Shown here in pieces: positions 42,790-52,661 of a DNA stretch of 64,000 nucleotides. The position numbers and the translations under genes are program-made. Every line of letters starts with the position of its first letter. Within the stretch, counting starts at the first letter, position 1. The DNA is from Firmicutes bacterium UBA5493 (lineage in GTDB: Bacteria > Bacillota > Limnochordia > Darwinibacteriales > Darwinibacteriaceae): the NCBI GenBank assembly GCA_002424045.1, contig DIPH01000051.1:1-64000 (forward strand), in the 5' to 3' direction. Below the pieces are notes generated by a model, which ran no database searches, was not told where the DNA came from, and saw only the letters and a program-made list of their open reading frames with translations.

Positions 42790-44229
42790 ATGGTGAAGTT
42801 CGGAACAGGCGGTTGGCGAGCTGTTATAGCAGAGGAGTTTACCTTTAACAATGTGCGGAGAGTGGCACAGGCTGTAGCCCTTTACCTAGAAGAGGTGGGA
42901 CAAGCCCACAAACCTGTGGTAATAGGGCATGACTTGCGCTTTCTATCCGGCCGTTTTTCTCGGGCAGTAGCAGAAATCTTGGTCCACAGTGGCATCCAGG
43001 TGTGGTTTATTGAACAAGTGGTCCCCACCCCCATGCTCATGTATGCTGTTGATCAAGAGAACCTAGCCATGGGGATCATGGTTACGGCAAGCCATAACCC
43101 TTCCGAATATAATGGGATTAAAATCATCGTCGAAGGGGGCAAAGACGCTCCTGTAGAAGTCACAAACCGCTTGGAGGAGATTTGCAGCACCATTCCTGAC
43201 CTGAAGGCTCCCCCCCTGTCCTTTGAGGATGCCCTTGAACAGAAAAAAATCGTGGAGTATTCCAATAAGAACGCCTACATAGACTCTCTCTTAGCCCAAA
43301 TTGATGTGGACGCTGTGCAAAGACTCAATTTTCGAGTACTGTTTAACCCCATGTTTGGTGTGGCGAAGGACATCATGGCCATGTGTCTGGCATCCCTGCG
43401 ATGTTCGGTAGATTTAATCAACGCGGACCGGGACACCATGTTCGGCCAACGGACACCAAGTCCCTCCCGAGAATCCCTGCAGGACATGGAATACATCATG
43501 AAACAGGGGAAGTACCATATTGGCATTGCCACCGACGGTGATTCAGACCGTATTGGACTCTATGACGAAAAAGGTAACTACATTGATGCCAATGAGATTC
43601 TAAAACTCCTCTATTACTACTTAAAAGCATATCGGGGAGAAAAAGGAGGGCTTGTGCGCAATGTAACCACCAGCCATGTTTTGGACCGCATCGCCCACTC
43701 CTTTGGAGAACCAGCCTTCGAAGTCCCTGTAGGCTTTAAACACATCTCCTTCAAGATGGATGAAGAAAACCTGCTCCTGGGAGGAGAAAGCAGCGGCGGA
43801 CTGAAGATTCGCGGCCATGTTAATGGTAAAGACGGGATCCTAGCAGCCCTTTTGGCAGTGGAAATGCTGGCTAAGACAGGCAAGACTTTGAGCCAGCTTT
43901 TGGCGGAAATTAATGAAAAGTACGGCACCCTCTACTTTGGCGAGGTGAATCTCCACTACCATCCCCAGGACAGAACGCGTCTGGATCAGATTTTGATCAA
44001 AGACCAGTACACACCAACGCTGCCCTGGAAACTGGCAAAGACATCCTATGTAGATGGGGTGAAGTTCTACTTTACCAATAATAATTGGTTCTCCATACGC
44101 TTCTCAGGGACAGAACCCATTTTGCGACTAGTCTACGAGACAAACACGCCCAAGGAAGCTGAAGAACTAAAGACCGCCGTCTTTAGCGACAACTATCTGA
44201 ATCTACCATCCCCTGAAGGAGAGATGTAA
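42790..44229 (+). CDS. Phosphoglucomutase/phosphomannomutase family protein
   Basis: A 479-residue alpha-D-phosphohexomutase. The phosphoserine loop is VTASHNPSEYNGIK, the Mg2+ loop is DGDSDRIGLYD, the sugar loop is GGESSGGLKI, and the phosphate-binding C-terminal segment is RFSGTEPILRL. The N-terminal KFGTGGWRA is typical of the archaeal/clostridial PGM/PMM group. The ATG at 42790 is about 10 bases after GGGAAAGG; a GTG at 42781 is closer to that site than usual. It ends directly before the nucleotidyltransferase gene, so the pair likely converts hexose-6-phosphate to a sugar nucleotide. Confidence 0.9.
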   Translation: MVKFGTGGWRAVIAEEFTFNNVRRVAQAVALYLEEVGQAHKPVVIGHDLRFLSGRFSRAVAEILVHSGIQVWFIEQVVPTPMLMYAVDQENLAMGIMVTASHNPSEYNGIKIIVEGGKDAPVEVTNRLEEICSTIPDLKAPPLSFEDALEQKKIVEYSNKNAYIDSLLAQIDVDAVQRLNFRVLFNPMFGVAKDIMAMCLASLRCSVDLINADRDTMFGQRTPSPSRESLQDMEYIMKQGKYHIGIATDGDSDRIGLYDEKGNYIDANEILKLLYYYLKAYRGEKGGLVRNVTTSHVLDRIAHSFGEPAFEVPVGFKHISFKMDEENLLLGGESSGGLKIRGHVNGKDGILAALLAVEMLAKTGKTLSQLLAEINEKYGTLYFGEVNLHYHPQDRTRLDQILIKDQYTPTLPWKLAKTSYVDGVKFYFTNNNWFSIRFSGTEPILRLVYETNTPKEAEELKTAVFSDNYLNLPSPEGEM

Positions 44230-44955
44230 GTGCTTGGTGTAATATTAGCAGCCGGGAAAGGAACCCGTTTGAAAGAACTAGGAAAAAACGTTCCCAAGGC
44301 CCTTTTGCCCATAGGCAATAAAACCTGTTTAGAACACATCATTACAGGAATGAAAGGTGCGGGGGTAGACCGCGTTGGAGTCGTGATCGGTCACTTAGGA
44401 GAGATGATCGAAGAACAATACGGTTCAGGTGAGTCTCTAGGTGTGGAGATCACCTATTTGAAGCAAGATCTGAGCATGTATGGAACGGGTCGCGCCTTGC
44501 TTTTGGCCAGGGATTTGGCTGGGGATGAGCCTCTCATGGTCTCTTATGGGGATATCTTAATTGAAGCGAGTAACTATAAGGCCATGGTCACCCTAGCCCG
44601 CCAAGAGCAAACCAGCGTAAGTTCTGTCAACTGGATGGACGATCCCACGGCGGGGGCAGCTGTTTATTTTGGAGATGATGGATTTCTCGAACGGATCATT
44701 GAAAAGCCCCCTAAGGGTACATCCACCACGAACTGGAACAACGCAGGGGTCTATGTCTTCCAACCTTTGATTTTTGATTACTTAGCCAATCTCGGAAAAT
44801 CCGAAAGAGGAGAGTATGACCTTACCGAAGCGGTACGGCAGATGGTGACCGCAGGGGTAGTGGTGAAAGTCCACCAGATCACAGGCTTCTGGAAGGATAT
44901 TGGCACCCCAGAGGATGTAGCCGCTATCCGCCATCTTCTGGAAGACAGCGAATAG
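44230..44955 (+). CDS. Sugar-1-phosphate nucleotidyltransferase
   Basis: A 241-residue nucleotidyltransferase with the opening LGVILAAGKGTRLKELGKNV and the PKALLPIGNK lysine. SYGDILIEA gives the metal-binding Asp, and WNNAGVYVFQP and FWKDIGTPED complete the fold. It is of the RmlA/GlmU-N/ManC-like group and uses a nucleoside triphosphate and hexose-1-phosphate. The exact sugar is open. GTG start directly follows the TAA of the mutase gene. No LbH repeat or acyltransferase domain is present. Confidence 0.9.
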   Translation: MLGVILAAGKGTRLKELGKNVPKALLPIGNKTCLEHIITGMKGAGVDRVGVVIGHLGEMIEEQYGSGESLGVEITYLKQDLSMYGTGRALLLARDLAGDEPLMVSYGDILIEASNYKAMVTLARQEQTSVSSVNWMDDPTAGAAVYFGDDGFLERIIEKPPKGTSTTNWNNAGVYVFQPLIFDYLANLGKSERGEYDLTEAVRQMVTAGVVVKVHQITGFWKDIGTPEDVAAIRHLLEDSE

Positions 44956-44966
44956 CACAAAAGCGT

Positions 44967-44993
44967 AGCCCACGGGATACCCCGTGGGCTTTT
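44967..44993 (+). terminator. Terminator, usable on both strands
   Basis: AGCCCACGGG (44967-44976) pairs with CCCGTGGGCT (44981-44990) around ATAC, followed by TTTT on the plus strand. It lies between convergent genes; on the minus strand the downstream side has a weaker T-run. Confidence 0.85.
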
Positions 44994-45000
44994 CCATAGC

Positions 45001-45504
45001 TTAGCGAGTATCGCACCCCGCCATGCATTGTTTACGAATGTACTTCAAGACGGAAATAATGGTCTTGGCGTCATTGATTCCTCCATTGTCAATCATCTCT
45101 GCGACCTCGGCTAAGGGCACCCAGCGCACCTTAATATCCTCTCCCTCGTCAAGATTCTGTTCACCTTTGGTAATGTTACTGGCTAAAAAGAGATACAAAA
45201 TCTCATTGGTATAGCCCGGGGTGGGATATATGTGCCCTAGAGTTTCCCAGTTCTCGGCTGAATAACCCGTTTCTTCCTGCAATTCCCTTTGGGCACATTC
45301 GATGGGTGGCTCTGCCCGATCTATCGTTCCTGCAGGGAGCTCCAACATCAGGCGCCCCGCAGCGGGCCTGTACTGTTCCACAAGGAGGACATTGCCATCC
45401 TCCACCACCAAAGTGGCAGCCGCACCTGGATGATCCACCATCTTAAACTGCATAACCCTGTTTCCAACCCACATATCCTTCGTTATAAATCTGAACACAG
45501 CCAT
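45001..45504 (-). CDS. Nudix hydrolase, ADP-ribose pyrophosphatase-like
   Basis: A 167-residue Nudix protein. The full Nudix box G-x5-E-x7-R-E-U-x-E-E-x-G-U is present (GTIDRAEPPIECAQRELQEE, then TGY). The preceding VEQYRPAAGRLMLELPAG matches ADP-ribose pyrophosphatases (NudF). ATG at 45504 or GTG at 45498 are both possible starts behind AGAGG. It is 46 bases downstream of TypA. Confidence 0.9.
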   Translation of the reverse strand: MAVFRFITKDMWVGNRVMQFKMVDHPGAAATLVVEDGNVLLVEQYRPAAGRLMLELPAGTIDRAEPPIECAQRELQEETGYSAENWETLGHIYPTPGYTNEILYLFLASNITKGEQNLDEGEDIKVRWVPLAEVAEMIDNGGINDAKTIISVLKYIRKQCMAGCDTR

Positions 45505-45549
45505 CACCTCTTGCTTCTTAATTCTGGTGCAACCACAAGACTCCTGTTG

Positions 45550-47376
45550 CTACGAGTGCTTCTTTTGCCTTTCCCTGGCATGCCGATCCAAAAGCAGCTT
45601 ACGCAAACGCAAGGATCCAGGCGTGACTTCCAGACAATCGTCTTGGGCCAGATAGGCCAGGTGCTGTTCCAGGCTGAGCTGCCTGGGAGTATTGAGCTTC
45701 ACCAGATCATCGGAACCGGCAGCCCTCATATTTGTCATCTGTTTTTTGCGGGCCACATTAATATCTAGATCACCTGCGCGACTATGCTCACCCACAATCA
45801 TCCCAGAATAAACCTCGGTTCCAGGGCCAATAAACAATATGCCCCGTTCTTCCGCCGTCTGCAACGCATAGGCGGTAGCTATACCTGCTTCCCAAGCAAC
45901 TAAACTTCCAGTCTGCCTTTGAGTTATGGTCCCAGACCAAGGTGCATAGTGGGCAAAGGCATGATGCATAATACCATGACCCCTTGTTTCCGTAAGAAAT
46001 TGGGAGGCAAAGCCAATGAGTCCCCGGGCGGGCACCAAAAATTCCGCCCGCATCCGGTCTTCTCCACCTTGATTCAAGGTCTGCAGTTCACCTTTTCTTT
46101 GCCCAATAAGTTCCATGACGGAGCCGAAATAGTCCCCCGGAACATCAATATGCAAACGTTCATAGGGTTCTAGAACGCCGGCATCGGTATGCTGTAAGAC
46201 CGGTTCGGGTTTGGTCACACAAAAACTGTATCCCTCCCGACGCATCGTCTCAATGAGGACACTAAGATGAAGCTCACCCCGGCCTGAAACTCTAAACTGA
46301 TCCGGAGATTCCGTATCCCTCACCTCCAGTGCCACATTAATCCTGGCTTCCCGAAACAAGCGATCCCGCAGTTGTCGAGATGTGAGATACTGGGCATCTG
46401 TTCCTGCTAGAGGCCCATCGTTGACTCGAAACACCATGGTTAGGGTTGGTTGATCGACAGAGATGGCGGGCAAAGGAAGGGGCCTATCCAACTGGTTCAC
46501 CGTCTCCCCAATTTCGATTTGCTCCACGCCGCTAAAGGCGGCAATATCCCCCGCAGCCATACTCTGGACGGCAGTCATTTCTAATCCTTCGAAGGTATAT
46601 ACCTGACTGATCTTGCCACGCCTGGTGCTGGCTTTTTCGCTATGGGTGAGAAGAACTTCCTGACCACTTTGTAAAACACCACTTGTAATTCGCCCCAGGG
46701 CAATCCGGCCCACATAGTCATTGTATTCTAGATTACTGATCATCATCTGCAGTGGACCCGTTGTCTGAACTTTCGGTTCGGGCACAAAATCTACCACACC
46801 TTGAAGGAGGGGAAGAATGCTCTGTGTCTCACCATTCTCGCCACTAAGGTCTTCTAAATCTGCACTTGCCACGCCGGTCAGGGCTGAGGCATAAAAAACT
46901 GGAAAGTCTAGCTGCTCTTCTGTAGCCTCCAAGGCCACAAAGAGATCAAAGACCTCGTCTACCACCCGGTTGGGATCGGCCGCAGGTCGGTCGCACTTGT
47001 TCACAACAACGATGGGGGCTAACCCTCTTTGCAGTGCCTTGTGCAATACAAAACGGGTTTGGGGCATCGGCCCTTCTACCGCATCTACCACGAGCAACGC
47101 CCCGTCTACCATACTCAAAATTCGTTCCACTTCACCGCCAAAGTCTGCATGACCAGGAGTATCCACAATATTGATTTTTACATCACCAAACTGCACCGAG
47201 ACATTCTTGGCCAAAATGGTGATCCCCCGCTCCTTTTCTAGAGCATTCGAATCTAAGATCCTGTCATCGACCTTCTGGTTGGCTCTGAAAATACCACTCT
47301 GCCTCAAAAAAGCATCCACTAAGGTCGTCTTACCATGATCAACGTGGGCAATGATAGCCACATTTCTAATCTGCAT
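45550..47376 (-). CDS. typA: Ribosome-associated GTPase TypA/BipA
   Basis: A 608-residue translational GTPase: G1 [10 protein letters not shown]2 in the KERGITI segment, G3 [13 protein letters not shown]4 VVNKCDRP and the C-terminal BipA region ([30 protein letters not shown]). Length and order fit TypA exactly. ATG at 47376 follows GGAAAGGACTAACGACT; the longer frame adds 36 unsupported residues. It acts in 50S ribosome assembly, mainly under stress or cold. Confidence 0.95.
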   Translation of the reverse strand: MQIRNVAIIAHVDHGKTTLVDAFLRQSGIFRANQKVDDRILDSNALEKERGITILAKNVSVQFGDVKINIVDTPGHADFGGEVERILSMVDGALLVVDAVEGPMPQTRFVLHKALQRGLAPIVVVNKCDRPAADPNRVVDEVFDLFVALEATEEQLDFPVFYASALTGVASADLEDLSGENGETQSILPLLQGVVDFVPEPKVQTTGPLQMMISNLEYNDYVGRIALGRITSGVLQSGQEVLLTHSEKASTRRGKISQVYTFEGLEMTAVQSMAAGDIAAFSGVEQIEIGETVNQLDRPLPLPAISVDQPTLTMVFRVNDGPLAGTDAQYLTSRQLRDRLFREARINVALEVRDTESPDQFRVSGRGELHLSVLIETMRREGYSFCVTKPEPVLQHTDAGVLEPYERLHIDVPGDYFGSVMELIGQRKGELQTLNQGGEDRMRAEFLVPARGLIGFASQFLTETRGHGIMHHAFAHYAPWSGTITQRQTGSLVAWEAGIATAYALQTAEERGILFIGPGTEVYSGMIVGEHSRAGDLDINVARKKQMTNMRAAGSDDLVKLNTPRQLSLEQHLAYLAQDDCLEVTPGSLRLRKLLLDRHARERQKKHS

Positions 47377-47549
47377 AGTCGTTAGTCCTTTCCAAATATG
47401 ACACCCCTTAGTATAACACAACTGTGGTCCAAGTAAAAAGATGCCAGTGTATGAACATATCCCTGACCTTTTCGAAAAGTGCAATATTGGGAAGCAGGAT
47501 GGTTATACTACCTTTATTCGTAACCTAAATTTGGAAAGGATGGTCGCCT

Positions 47550-48014
47550 GTGACTGTTCAAGTGTTACTCTACCCAGCCCTAATCCTGATTCTGGCCCTT
47601 TTCTTGCTGATCACTGTCCCTCGCAAAGTGTTCCGTACTTTACTCCCCTATGGACTCGTTTTAGGCGGACTCCTTGATTATGTGTGTCATTTGGTTCTTG
47701 GTGATCTGTTCAAGGTCTTTTCCTTCAAGAATCACGGTATTTTTAATGTCAGCGGTCAGATGATTCTTGCTCCCCTAGCCTGGACCTTGATCATCATCTT
47801 TTACCTTTATTTTTGGCCCAGGGAGAATAAGCAGTTATCCTATTTCTACGTTCTTGCCTGGGGCGGCTTGGCCACTGGCTTTAGCCAGGTGGTCTATCTC
47901 GCCGAGTTATTCGAATACAGGCCTTGGCTTTACCCCATACCCATGCTGATCATGTTCTTAGCCCGCTTTGCCTTTGCAGGCTGGGTTGCCAAACCATGGA
48001 AACTTTTAGACTAA
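47550..48014 (+). CDS. Small integral membrane protein of unknown function
   Basis: A 154-residue protein with five hydrophobic stretches (about residues 5-22, 32-50, 68-86, 98-115, 124-143) and few charges. It resembles the small CBO0543-like membrane proteins of spore formers in size and layout, but I cannot confirm that. GTG start behind GGAAAGGATGGTCGCCT. Divergent from typA. Confidence 0.72.
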   Translation: MTVQVLLYPALILILALFLLITVPRKVFRTLLPYGLVLGGLLDYVCHLVLGDLFKVFSFKNHGIFNVSGQMILAPLAWTLIIIFYLYFWPRENKQLSYFYVLAWGGLATGFSQVVYLAELFEYRPWLYPIPMLIMFLARFAFAGWVAKPWKLLD

Positions 48015-48084
48015 ACAGAAGGAACCATCCCTCACTTGACGAAGTCTGTGGTAGTTAGACTTTACTTCGCTGAGAGGTGACTCC

Positions 48085-50076
48085 ATGGAAAAGATACATA
48101 GGGGAAGACTGTTCCTAACATGGCTTGTGTTGGCATTGTTCATGATTATGCCGCAGGTTCACTCTGCAAATTTAGAGAGCCCAGACGAACTTGAGGCTTT
48201 TTTTGACGGAGCGTTGGCCCTACAACTAAGGAACCATAACATACCAGGGGCCACAGTGGCATTAGTCAAAGACGGTGAAATTGTTTTTAGCAAAGGCTAT
48301 GGTTTTGCTAATTTAGACAAACAGACACCCATGGATCCACAGACCACATTACATCGTCCAGGATCCAACTCGAAAATTCTGGTCTGGACTGCAGTCATGC
48401 AGCTTGTGGAAGAAGGACGCTTGGATCTCTATACCGACATAAATGCCTACCTGGACTTTCCCATGCCTTCGAAAGTAGCGGGAAGGGAAGCTCCCCCCAT
48501 TACACTACACCATCTCATGACCCACAGTGCAGGTTTTGAAGATGAAGTGATCGAGCTCTTTGTCTCTGGCCCAGAGCTTATGGACCCACTCCATCAATAC
48601 GTAAAAGACCATCTTCCTGCCCGCGTCTTTCAACCGGGGTCGGTGATGGCCTATTCCAATTATGGTACGACCTTAGCGGCTTACATTGTGGAATTAGTGA
48701 GTGGACAGGCCTTTAGCGCCTATGCCCAAGAACATATCCTCGAACCCCTAGGGATGAAATCTTCAACCTTTGAGCAGCCACTCCCTGCACACTTGAACGC
48801 TCAAATGAGTGAGGGATATCGTTATGAATCCGCGAGATTTATACCAGGTGGATTCGAGTATGTCCAATCCTATCCCGCAGGTGCGCTCACGAGCACAACC
48901 CATGATATGGCCCGTTTGATCATAGCTCACCTCAACCTTGGAGTACCCGCACCAGAAACAAGTGAGCAAGGAGAGACAGCAGAGGCTGGGGAGATCGCCG
49001 AGGCTGGGGAAGGCGAAGAGGAAACCACTGACCACCGAATTCTCCAGGAAGAGACCGCCCGGCTCATGCAGACCCAGCAGCTTTCGGGACATCCTGAGAT
49101 CCCCGGCATGACCTATGGTTTCATCGAAGCAGATTACAACGGGCACAGAGTGCTGTCCCACGGTGGAGACACCCTCTTATTCACAACAGGACTGTACTTT
49201 TTACCCGAAGAAAATGTTGGTCTTTACGTAGCTTACAACTCCGCTGTGGGCAACAGTGCGCGCCTTTCCCTCTTTCAGGGATTTATGGATCGCTATTTCC
49301 CAGAAAACGCTGCCGAGAATAGTACACCTCAGACTACGTCTCAGGCAAAGCCCACGGCTATTGCCGCGGGGATCGAAAAGAATTATTCCGGCATCTTTCA
49401 TCCCGCCCGTAGTAGGTTCACAGGGGTGGAGTCCCTCTTGCGCCTCGCTCAACCTATGCACCTCAGGGTTGATGAAGACGGCTACGTAAATATTACGGCC
49501 TATGGAGTAACCACCCGTTACGGAGAAATTGCCCCTAACCTCTTTCAAGAGCTGAACGGATCGGAAAAGATCGCCTTCAGCTTTGACGATGGTAAGGTGA
49601 CGAAGATTCACTTTGCGGGACCAAGCACGTGGCTCCGCACTGCGTGGTATCAAACTCCGAAATTTGTCGTTACTTTGCTGAGCGTTTCGGTTCTATTTAT
49701 GCTAGGAACAATACTAGGGTGGATTAGAAGCATCTTTCGCCCGCAGCCTAGGCGTAGAGGTTTTGTCGCGCCAAAAGTCCTTGGTGTTCTGTTCTTTCTG
49801 CTTTTCATCACTGTGATCATTCTTTTCTCCGACGTCATGGGTACGATCCACCCGGCCTTAGGCATTCCCACCGTGGCTCTAGAACCCTCCTCTACCCTTA
49901 ACGCCGCCTTGGTTCTTACGAAGATTCTTGTGGGATTAGCGGGCCTCATGCTGCTGACAACCATCTATCTGATCTTTACCGCTAAGGGCAATCGCCTACA
50001 ACGCTTGCATTATACATTGCTAACCCTCAGCAGCCTTAGTATAGTTGTAGTGTTGTACCAGATGCATTTGTTTTAA
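48085..50076 (+). CDS. Secreted/membrane serine hydrolase (beta-lactamase class C fold)
   Basis: A 663-residue protein. A signal peptide (residues 1-28) precedes a class C beta-lactamase-like hydrolase domain with HRPGSNSKILVWTAVMQL (S-x-x-K, Ser94 and Lys97), MAYSNYGTT (Y-x-N) and VLSHGGDTLLF (the H-x-G motif). A Glu/Ala-rich low-complexity insert with repeated AEAGE lies near residues 295-315. After about residue 430 a beta domain and four transmembrane helices (532-552, 570-590, 608-628, 640-660) follow. Such proteins are D-alanyl peptidases, esterases or teichoic/peptide modifiers; the substrate is unknown. Confidence 0.88.
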   Translation: MEKIHRGRLFLTWLVLALFMIMPQVHSANLESPDELEAFFDGALALQLRNHNIPGATVALVKDGEIVFSKGYGFANLDKQTPMDPQTTLHRPGSNSKILVWTAVMQLVEEGRLDLYTDINAYLDFPMPSKVAGREAPPITLHHLMTHSAGFEDEVIELFVSGPELMDPLHQYVKDHLPARVFQPGSVMAYSNYGTTLAAYIVELVSGQAFSAYAQEHILEPLGMKSSTFEQPLPAHLNAQMSEGYRYESARFIPGGFEYVQSYPAGALTSTTHDMARLIIAHLNLGVPAPETSEQGETAEAGEIAEAGEGEEETTDHRILQEETARLMQTQQLSGHPEIPGMTYGFIEADYNGHRVLSHGGDTLLFTTGLYFLPEENVGLYVAYNSAVGNSARLSLFQGFMDRYFPENAAENSTPQTTSQAKPTAIAAGIEKNYSGIFHPARSRFTGVESLLRLAQPMHLRVDEDGYVNITAYGVTTRYGEIAPNLFQELNGSEKIAFSFDDGKVTKIHFAGPSTWLRTAWYQTPKFVVTLLSVSVLFMLGTILGWIRSIFRPQPRRRGFVAPKVLGVLFFLLFITVIILFSDVMGTIHPALGIPTVALEPSSTLNAALVLTKILVGLAGLMLLTTIYLIFTAKGNRLQRLHYTLLTLSSLSIVVVLYQMHLF

Positions 50077-50120
50077 GGTGGATCTGGTAAAAGAATATTA
50101 CTCAGAGATAGGAGAGCGCC

Positions 50121-51392
50121 ATGGCTTTGATCAGCGAGTTCATCGACGATTACAAAGGCAAGATTGGCCACTATGAACACCTAGCCCAAACCTGCGCTTG
50201 CCAATGTGAGAGTGCACTAAAACGACAAGGTATACGAGCGTTAGTCACCTCAAGGGCCAAGAAACTCGATAGTCTTGCGTCGAAAGTTGAAACTAGGGCT
50301 AAAGAAAAGGCCTATCAAAGCATAGAAGAAATCTACGATGATATTGTAGACCTGGCCGGGGTCCGGGTTGCCCTCTATTTTCCAGGAGATCGGGAAGAGG
50401 TCGATCACTTCATTCGCTCCCACTTTAACGTGGATCATGTCAAGGATTTTCCTGAGGCCCTGCAGCATCCAGGAGCGTATCAAAAACGATTTTTGGGCTA
50501 TGTGGGCCGCCACTACCGTCTGCGCCTAAAGCCTGAAACCCTCCCTCTGGAGGATCTACACTTAGCGAACTACGTCATTGAGCTTCAGGTCGGTTCTGTA
50601 CTCATGCATGCCTGGGCTGAGGTGGAACACGACCTGGTGTACAAATCTACAGAGGGTTTTCTATCCCAGGATGAATACGCTATTCTAGATGAACTGAACG
50701 GTCTCATGCATGCAGGGGAAATTGCCCTTGAACGTCTGCAAACGGCAGCAAAGAGGCGGATTAATACGGAGCGACAACCTTTTTCCAATCATTATGAGCT
50801 CTCATCGTATTTATATGATCATACCCGTAAGGCATCACATCGCAGTGAGTCTGAACCGTTTATTGGACGTACCGACGTTTTGTTTCATTTCCTTAAAGAC
50901 ATTGGCTTGAACTCTGTCCCAGCCCTCAAGCCTGTGCTACAGAGTTGCAACTTGGATTCTAAGGAACAGCCCCTGGCCCAGCAGATTGTCGATCGCATCC
51001 TCCGGAAGAATCCGGATTTTTATAGCGCCTATAATGAGGCGCGGATCGCCGTAGGACGCTCAGATCCTTATGGGACCCCCGATGAATATGTCTCTTACTT
51101 CTCGGATAAAGAGAATTTGGGTTCCTTTATGAGGCAATGGATTGCATCGGAAAAGTTGATTGGCGACACCATTGGCCACCTTCTTAACGGCGATGCTCCC
51201 AAGGATATGGCCCTGAATGAACAGGCGTTGGAGAAGCTTCGGCAAATAACAGAACTCCGCAATGAGATCCTCTACGGAAATCAGCTGCCCAGCGAGAGTG
51301 ACATGATCAATGCCGAAGAATTTCTGCAGGAAATCATGGAGTTTTTACGGCACCGCAATGATGGAACAAAGGCACATGAGAAGGAAACGTAA
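50121..51392 (+). CDS. RelA/SpoT-type nucleotide pyrophosphokinase with an HEPN-like C-terminal domain
   Basis: A 423-residue protein. Residues about 15-215 form a RelA_SpoT synthetase domain: SRAKKLDSLASKVE, DIVDLAGVRVALYFPGDREE, GYVGRHYRLRL and VIELQVGSVLMHAWAEVEHD followed by LVYK. There is no hydrolase, TGS or ACT domain, so it is a small alarmone synthetase type or a ToxSAS/CapRel-type enzyme. The C-terminal 190 residues are helical and end in ELRNEILYGNQLPSE. This recalls the R-N-x-x-x-H-G end of HEPN domains, with Tyr385 in place of His (Arg380). No antitoxin gene is adjacent. Confidence 0.82.
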   Translation: MALISEFIDDYKGKIGHYEHLAQTCACQCESALKRQGIRALVTSRAKKLDSLASKVETRAKEKAYQSIEEIYDDIVDLAGVRVALYFPGDREEVDHFIRSHFNVDHVKDFPEALQHPGAYQKRFLGYVGRHYRLRLKPETLPLEDLHLANYVIELQVGSVLMHAWAEVEHDLVYKSTEGFLSQDEYAILDELNGLMHAGEIALERLQTAAKRRINTERQPFSNHYELSSYLYDHTRKASHRSESEPFIGRTDVLFHFLKDIGLNSVPALKPVLQSCNLDSKEQPLAQQIVDRILRKNPDFYSAYNEARIAVGRSDPYGTPDEYVSYFSDKENLGSFMRQWIASEKLIGDTIGHLLNGDAPKDMALNEQALEKLRQITELRNEILYGNQLPSESDMINAEEFLQEIMEFLRHRNDGTKAHEKET

Positions 51393-51492
51393 ATTTTTCA
51401 CAATCATTGTAGGAAACAAACAGCAAGTGTGGAAGATAGTGTTATGACACAATTGTTGTATTTGTGAAACACACCACATAGGAGGAATGGAG

Positions 51493-52659
51493 ATGAACAT
51501 TTACGAAAGGGCAGTAGCACAGCACAAGAAATGGCAGGGCAAGCTAGAGATCACCAGCAAAGCCAAGGTAACAAACGCAGATGAACTATCTCTTGCTTAC
51601 TCGCCAGGAGTCGCAGAACCCTGCAGAAGAATTGCAGACAATAAGGACACAGTATGGGATTATACATGGAAGGGTAACACGATTGCCGTTGTCTCAGACG
51701 GTTCCGCAGTATTGGGTTTAGGTAATATTGGACCCGATGCAGCCCTCCCCGTTATGGAAGGCAAGTCTGTCCTATTCAAGGAGTTTGGTGATGTTAACGC
51801 CATTCCCCTTTGCCTAGATACCCAGGATGTGGACGAAATCGTTCGGATCGTCAAAGCCCTCGAGCCAACCATAGCAGGAGTCAACCTAGAAGATATCGCT
51901 TCCCCTCGCTGCTTTGAGATTGAAGAGCGCTTACGTAAAGAAACCGATATGTTCATTTTCCATGATGACCAGCACGGCACGGCTGTAGTGACACTGGCGG
52001 GGCTCATCAACGCCCTAAGGGTAGTTGGTAAAGACAAAAGCGCATCTATCGTGGTTAGTGGGATTGGTGCCGCAGGCGGAGCCATCGTGCGGATGCTTCT
52101 ACAAGACGGCTACAAGAACGTTGTTGGCTGCGGACGCCAAGGGCCCTTAATTCCCGGCGATCCAACCAACAACGATATTAAAGAAGAAGTTGCCAGACTC
52201 ACAAATCCCGAAGGCAAGAAGCAGACTCTCCAGGAAGCCCTCGCAGGAACCGATGTCTTTATTGGTGTTTCAGCTGCCAATACTGTAACTCAGGAAATGG
52301 TGAAGGGCATGGCTGATCAGCCAATTATCATGGCTTTGGCCAATCCAGAACCTGAAATCGCGGTGGATCTTGCCCTAGAAGCCGGTGCAGCCATTGTCGC
52401 CACAGGCCGTTCCGATTATCCTAACCAGATCAATAACGTTCTGGGCTTCCCTGGAATTTTCCGAGGAGCTTTGGATGTGCGGGCCAAGGATATCAATAAC
52501 GAGATGAAAATCGCCGCCGCCTACGCCATCGCTGACTTGGTTGAAAACCCAACAGCGGATTGCATTATCCCCTCACCCTTTGATCCTAGAGTTGCCCCAG
52601 CGGTTGCCAAAGCCGTGGCAGAAACTGCTCGGAAAACAGGTGTAGCAAGGAAGGTGTAG
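51493..52659 (+). CDS. NAD(P)-dependent malic enzyme
   Basis: A 388-residue malic enzyme of the short bacterial class. It has SLAYSPGVAEPC, TVWDYTWKGNTIAVVSDGSA, FHDDQHGTAVV (metal-binding Asp pair), GIGAAGGAIVRMLL (NAD-binding) and ALANPEPEI. It decarboxylates malate to pyruvate. I prefer the ATG at 51493, 6 bases after GGAGGA, over the ATG at 51487 that abuts it. The MalY/PatB gene starts 2 bases after its stop, so the two form an operon. Confidence 0.93.
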   Translation: MNIYERAVAQHKKWQGKLEITSKAKVTNADELSLAYSPGVAEPCRRIADNKDTVWDYTWKGNTIAVVSDGSAVLGLGNIGPDAALPVMEGKSVLFKEFGDVNAIPLCLDTQDVDEIVRIVKALEPTIAGVNLEDIASPRCFEIEERLRKETDMFIFHDDQHGTAVVTLAGLINALRVVGKDKSASIVVSGIGAAGGAIVRMLLQDGYKNVVGCGRQGPLIPGDPTNNDIKEEVARLTNPEGKKQTLQEALAGTDVFIGVSAANTVTQEMVKGMADQPIIMALANPEPEIAVDLALEAGAAIVATGRSDYPNQINNVLGFPGIFRGALDVRAKDINNEMKIAAAYAIADLVENPTADCIIPSPFDPRVAPAVAKAVAETARKTGVARKV

Positions 52660-52661
52660 CT

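Noticed and set aside
51396..51470. Rex or other redox-repressor site before the malic enzyme gene
   Set aside because: TTCACAA (near 51398) and TTTGTGAA (near 51461) are inverted but about 55 bases apart, not the compact TTGTGA-N6-TCACAA arrangement. The short ACAAT/ATTGT palindrome alone is too weak.
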